The notes beneath the pieces were generated by a model, which made no database searches, was not told the DNA's origin, and saw only the letters and a list, made by a program, of their open reading frames with translations. A stretch of 64,000 nt of DNA. Origin: Lepidonotus clava (lineage: Eukaryota > Annelida > Polychaeta > Phyllodocida > Polynoidae). The stretch spans positions 36,921,427 through 36,985,426 of the forward strand of contig OW387136.1 in assembly GCA_936440205.1 (NCBI GenBank), in the 5' to 3' direction. Of the stretch, positions 61,912 through 64,000 are shown piece by piece (the first letter of the stretch is position 1; each line of letters begins with the position of its first letter). A program made the position numbers and the translations under genes.

Positions 61912-62649
61912 GTGAGCTGTTCAGCCTTAGGAGTTCTAAGGGGGGAAAACCATGGTTAATGTCTGCAGGCAATTACCAAATTGAAGGAATTTCTAATTTG
62001 GCAAGCATGACTGTGATGTGTGGGTGACTGTGGCACTGTGGATGTGTATCTAGGTTATTAAACGGTTTGGTAAGAGAATTATGGTACAATTAATGGTCTG
62101 ATGTTGGTCTGAGAATATTTTGAAATATTGTAGCAAATTTTTTAAAAAACGCATTTCGAATTGGAATACATGTTCCAGTTAGTAGATACAGAGTTATCAG
62201 TCATAAATGATTACATAATTTCCTTTTGATCATTTAATTTCTCTTAATCTTACAAATATTAGTCTAATGAAGGATCTCTAGAATACGTATGGATCTTAGA
62301 TATTATTTGTGTGTATAGAACTGCACTTTTCTTTGTTTTGAAACAGATTCTTGGTCTCTTAAAAGTATTGGACACGAGTATTGATTAAGTACTTAACGAT
62401 CATTTCTAAAATAACAAAGAAATTCAAACGCTGTTATGTCATTGAAACGCCTGGAAGCAAAAATATTATCCCTTTTTACCCTCAAATATATCAATGTGTA
62501 TGGGCGCATGATAAATCAATAGCTTTTGTGGACATAACTATCTCCGGTTGCTGACATAATTACATACTTGATGCGCTGGATACTCTTGATTGTGACTGAT
62601 TGCAGTCTGTGTTGGGCTTACCCTGGGGGTCTGCTTTCTCTCTTTGTAG
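61912..62649 (+). other. KCNQ1: KCNQ1 intron between the two exons (738 bp)
   Basis: This is a GT-AG intron with donor GTGAGC and acceptor CTCTTTGTAG behind a pyrimidine-rich stretch. A possible branch point CTGAT lies about 50 nt upstream of the acceptor. The interior is AT-rich unique sequence with no repeat or second exon that I can support. Confidence 0.9.
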
Positions 62650-62776
62650 GAGATCGTTTTGATCGTGTTCTTCGGCCTGGAATACATCATCCGGATATGG
62701 TCCGTGGGCTGTAGAAGTAAATATATGGGCTTCCGTGGCCGATTTAGGTTCGCCCGAAAACCTATATCCATTATAG
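62650..62776 (+). CDS. KCNQ1: KCNQ1-type potassium channel, exon 3 equivalent (S2 and S2-S3 linker)
   Basis: This exon encodes 42 complete codons plus one base: S2 (starting [12 protein letters not shown]) and the S2-S3 linker, ending FARKPISII. From memory, 32 of 42 residues match human KCNQ1 E160-I201. Positions that matter in the family are present: the two S2 acidic residues (E160, E170 equivalents) that pair with S4 arginines, the charge-transfer phenylalanine (F167), and the basic K183, R190, R195 and K196 equivalents that contact PIP2. The linker GCRSKY and KPISII distinguish it from KCNQ2-5. The acceptor is CTCTTTGTAG and the donor is GTAAGT. Length (127 bp) and end phase (first base of the next codon) equal human exon 3, whose next codon is the S3 aspartate. 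W188 of human is arginine here, as in KCNQ2-5. Minus-strand open frames over this exon are shadows. Confidence 0.96.
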
Positions 62777-63042
62777 GTAAGTATCATATTCCTTCTTGTT
62801 TGTGCTTTAATTGATTGATTATATCATTTATGTGAACAAAGAAAAAAGAAAAAAGTATTCATGAATTTGTTTACCCTTAGCGTACATACCTTGCCATTAC
62901 AATTCCTGAATATTAACAATTATTTCGCCTTTCAAGCACGTACTTAAGTGCAAGAAAGACGCGTATTGAGTCTTTATATGTGCGTTCATTTTGAGAGGAA
63001 ACAAACTTCCCTGCTTTTATACAAGTTGAATTGGTCTCCATA

Positions 63043-63114
63043 CAATGGCGGATGTAAATTAGGCAGCCTCTTAAAGCTGATATCCCCCTTTTCCAAATTC
63101 TGAATCCGCCACTG
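63043..63114. mobile_element. Shrunken MITE with CAATGGCGGAT / ATCCGCCACTG ends (72 bp)
   Basis: The ends match the CAGTGGCGGATCC-type terminus of the element at 59299. Only 72 bp remain, so most of the interior has been lost. It lies in KCNQ1 intron 3. Confidence 0.55.
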
Positions 63115-63722
63115 TCGGCCCCTTCTCTGAGGGGTTGCTCTGAATAGGGATGCTTTATTGTCAATTAGCTTCAGTAGAACCCCAAACCCCACTTCATTGA
63201 CACACGTCCAGTTAGTCATGATATCAGAGAATGATGCAAGGCCTTGATAATACTGTATCAGGTAGCCATCTGGTGAGGTATTGCTACCAGATAGCAAACA
63301 ACATGGCTATTATAGGTTATGGGGTGCTTTGTGTAACCTTTTTAATGATAGTGAGATTCATGAGTTAGTAAACTGGTAAAGTTTAGATGAACTAGTATGA
63401 AACAATATGTAAAGTCTCAAACTCAAATGTTGTTACATATTCCATATAATCATATGATTAGAAATACAGGATTTTTACATGTTCAATTTTACATTGTTAG
63501 ACCTGGTCTGCCATGCTGAAAAAGATCAACATTACTTTTTTCTAACATAATGAAACATACTTCTTTTAGTATTCTTAGATTAAAACGGAATCACCTCCTT
63601 TTATCGAAATTTTACTTCCCCAATATCTTTATGTGGTCATATTAATATGAGTAATATTTTGTATCTTTAAACTAATTCTAATTATAAGTTGTTGTCATAA
63701 AATCGTTATCAACAAGATAATT

Positions 63723-63840
63723 ATGGCAAAGCATATGTAACCTTATGTTGGCTTTTACTTTGGGATTTTTCTAGTCAAAGATAGTATGGCAAAACATATG
63801 TAACCTTATGTTGGCTTTTACTTTGGTATTTTCCTATTGC
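63723..63840. repeat. Recent two-copy tandem duplication, unit 62 bp
   Basis: ATGGCAAAGCATATGTAACC (63723) recurs at 63785 with one change. The copies stay nearly identical through CTTATGTTGGCTTTTACTTT, so the duplication is young. Confidence 0.9.
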
Positions 63841-64000
63841 TTGTGGCTGCATCAACAAGTCTGAGTGCAGACTCTATCTACTCTCTCTCCACAGGCGGTC
63901 AATTACCACCCTGTGCGCGCCCTACCGTAATGATAACACATTGAATTACTCCTCTCCTGCAAAATACAATCTCCGTCTGATGAAATTGCTCAAGTGGGAC

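Larger units (their letters stand above)
62777..64000 (+). other. KCNQ1: KCNQ1 intron 3, 5' part; runs off the window
   Basis: It begins with a consensus GTAAGT donor. The next exon should start by completing an aspartate codon and encode S3. I searched for this to the window end and did not find it. The intron holds a 72-bp MITE remnant (63043-63114) and a short tandem duplication (63723-63840), and is otherwise unique AT-rich DNA. Confidence 0.85.

Noticed and set aside
61815-62027. 70-codon + frame starting MQVHDGADL
   Set aside because: It overlaps the KCNQ1 exon in another frame and reads through the intron. The exon frame is set by the family match and splice sites.
62538-62787. Two minus-strand frames of 75 and 77 codons
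   Set aside because: They are shadows of the conserved KCNQ1 exon on the opposite strand.
62777-64000. Expected next KCNQ1 exon (S3)
   Set aside because: I searched for the aspartate-leading S3 sequence after an acceptor and found none. It presumably lies beyond the window.

Overview
The window is eukaryotic nuclear DNA from an animal. It is AT-rich and mostly non-coding, with spliced exons, microsatellites, satellites, tRNA-derived SINE pieces and small non-autonomous DNA transposons. It has no bacterial-style gene density. The lineage cannot be fixed from the sequence. An invertebrate is most likely, perhaps an ambulacrarian or lophotrochozoan, because the one gene is a full-strength but diverged KCNQ1 and the short repeats do not look vertebrate.

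The only confident protein-coding gene lies at the right end on the + strand. Two exons, 61821-61911 (91 bp) and 62650-62776 (127 bp), encode the end of S1, the S1-S2 loop, S2 and the S2-S3 linker of a KCNQ1-type (Kv7.1) voltage-gated potassium channel. As I recall the human gene, exon lengths and splice phases equal those of human KCNQ1 exons 2 and 3. The first exon (N-terminus and start of S1) and the fourth exon (S3 onward) were not found. The first 61.8 kb is therefore best read as one very long intron 1, or intron 1 plus 5' flank.

Layout of the intron. 1-5.0 kb: unique AT-rich DNA. 5.06-5.13 kb: a near-ideal 3' splice site fused directly to a 5' splice site, which is a candidate recursive (ratchet) splice point. 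5.4-7.0 kb: degenerate long tandem repeat. 7.1-28 kb: mostly unique, with a (GTAT)n tract, hairpins, an odd paired reading frame at 17.6-18.3 kb and GC-rich islands. 28.3-28.4 kb: a very CpG-dense block ending in a consensus splice donor. 28.5-29.0 kb: a LINE-like tail and a MITE. 29.77-31.29 kb: a compound repeat made of a G-quadruplex-type array, a CCATGG/GGTTACC satellite and an AT-rich tract. 34-35.5 kb: a diverged long repeat. 37.7-38.3 kb: two foldback elements. 39.8-40.2 kb: a MITE with TAA target duplication. 43.8-44.3 kb: another MITE. 49.65-49.9 kb: a short duplication. 52.6-53.7 kb: an eight-copy, about 131-bp satellite with a YY1-like motif in each unit. 59.3 kb: a small MITE. 60.16-61.53 kb: a 1.37-kb foldback element ending only 290 bp before the first KCNQ1 exon.

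A near-palindrome, GTGAGC-W-GCTCAC, recurs in several otherwise unrelated GC-rich islands. I found no rRNA, no intact tRNA gene, no CRISPR array and no recognisable virus-derived element. Most long open frames are by-products of repeats or chance.
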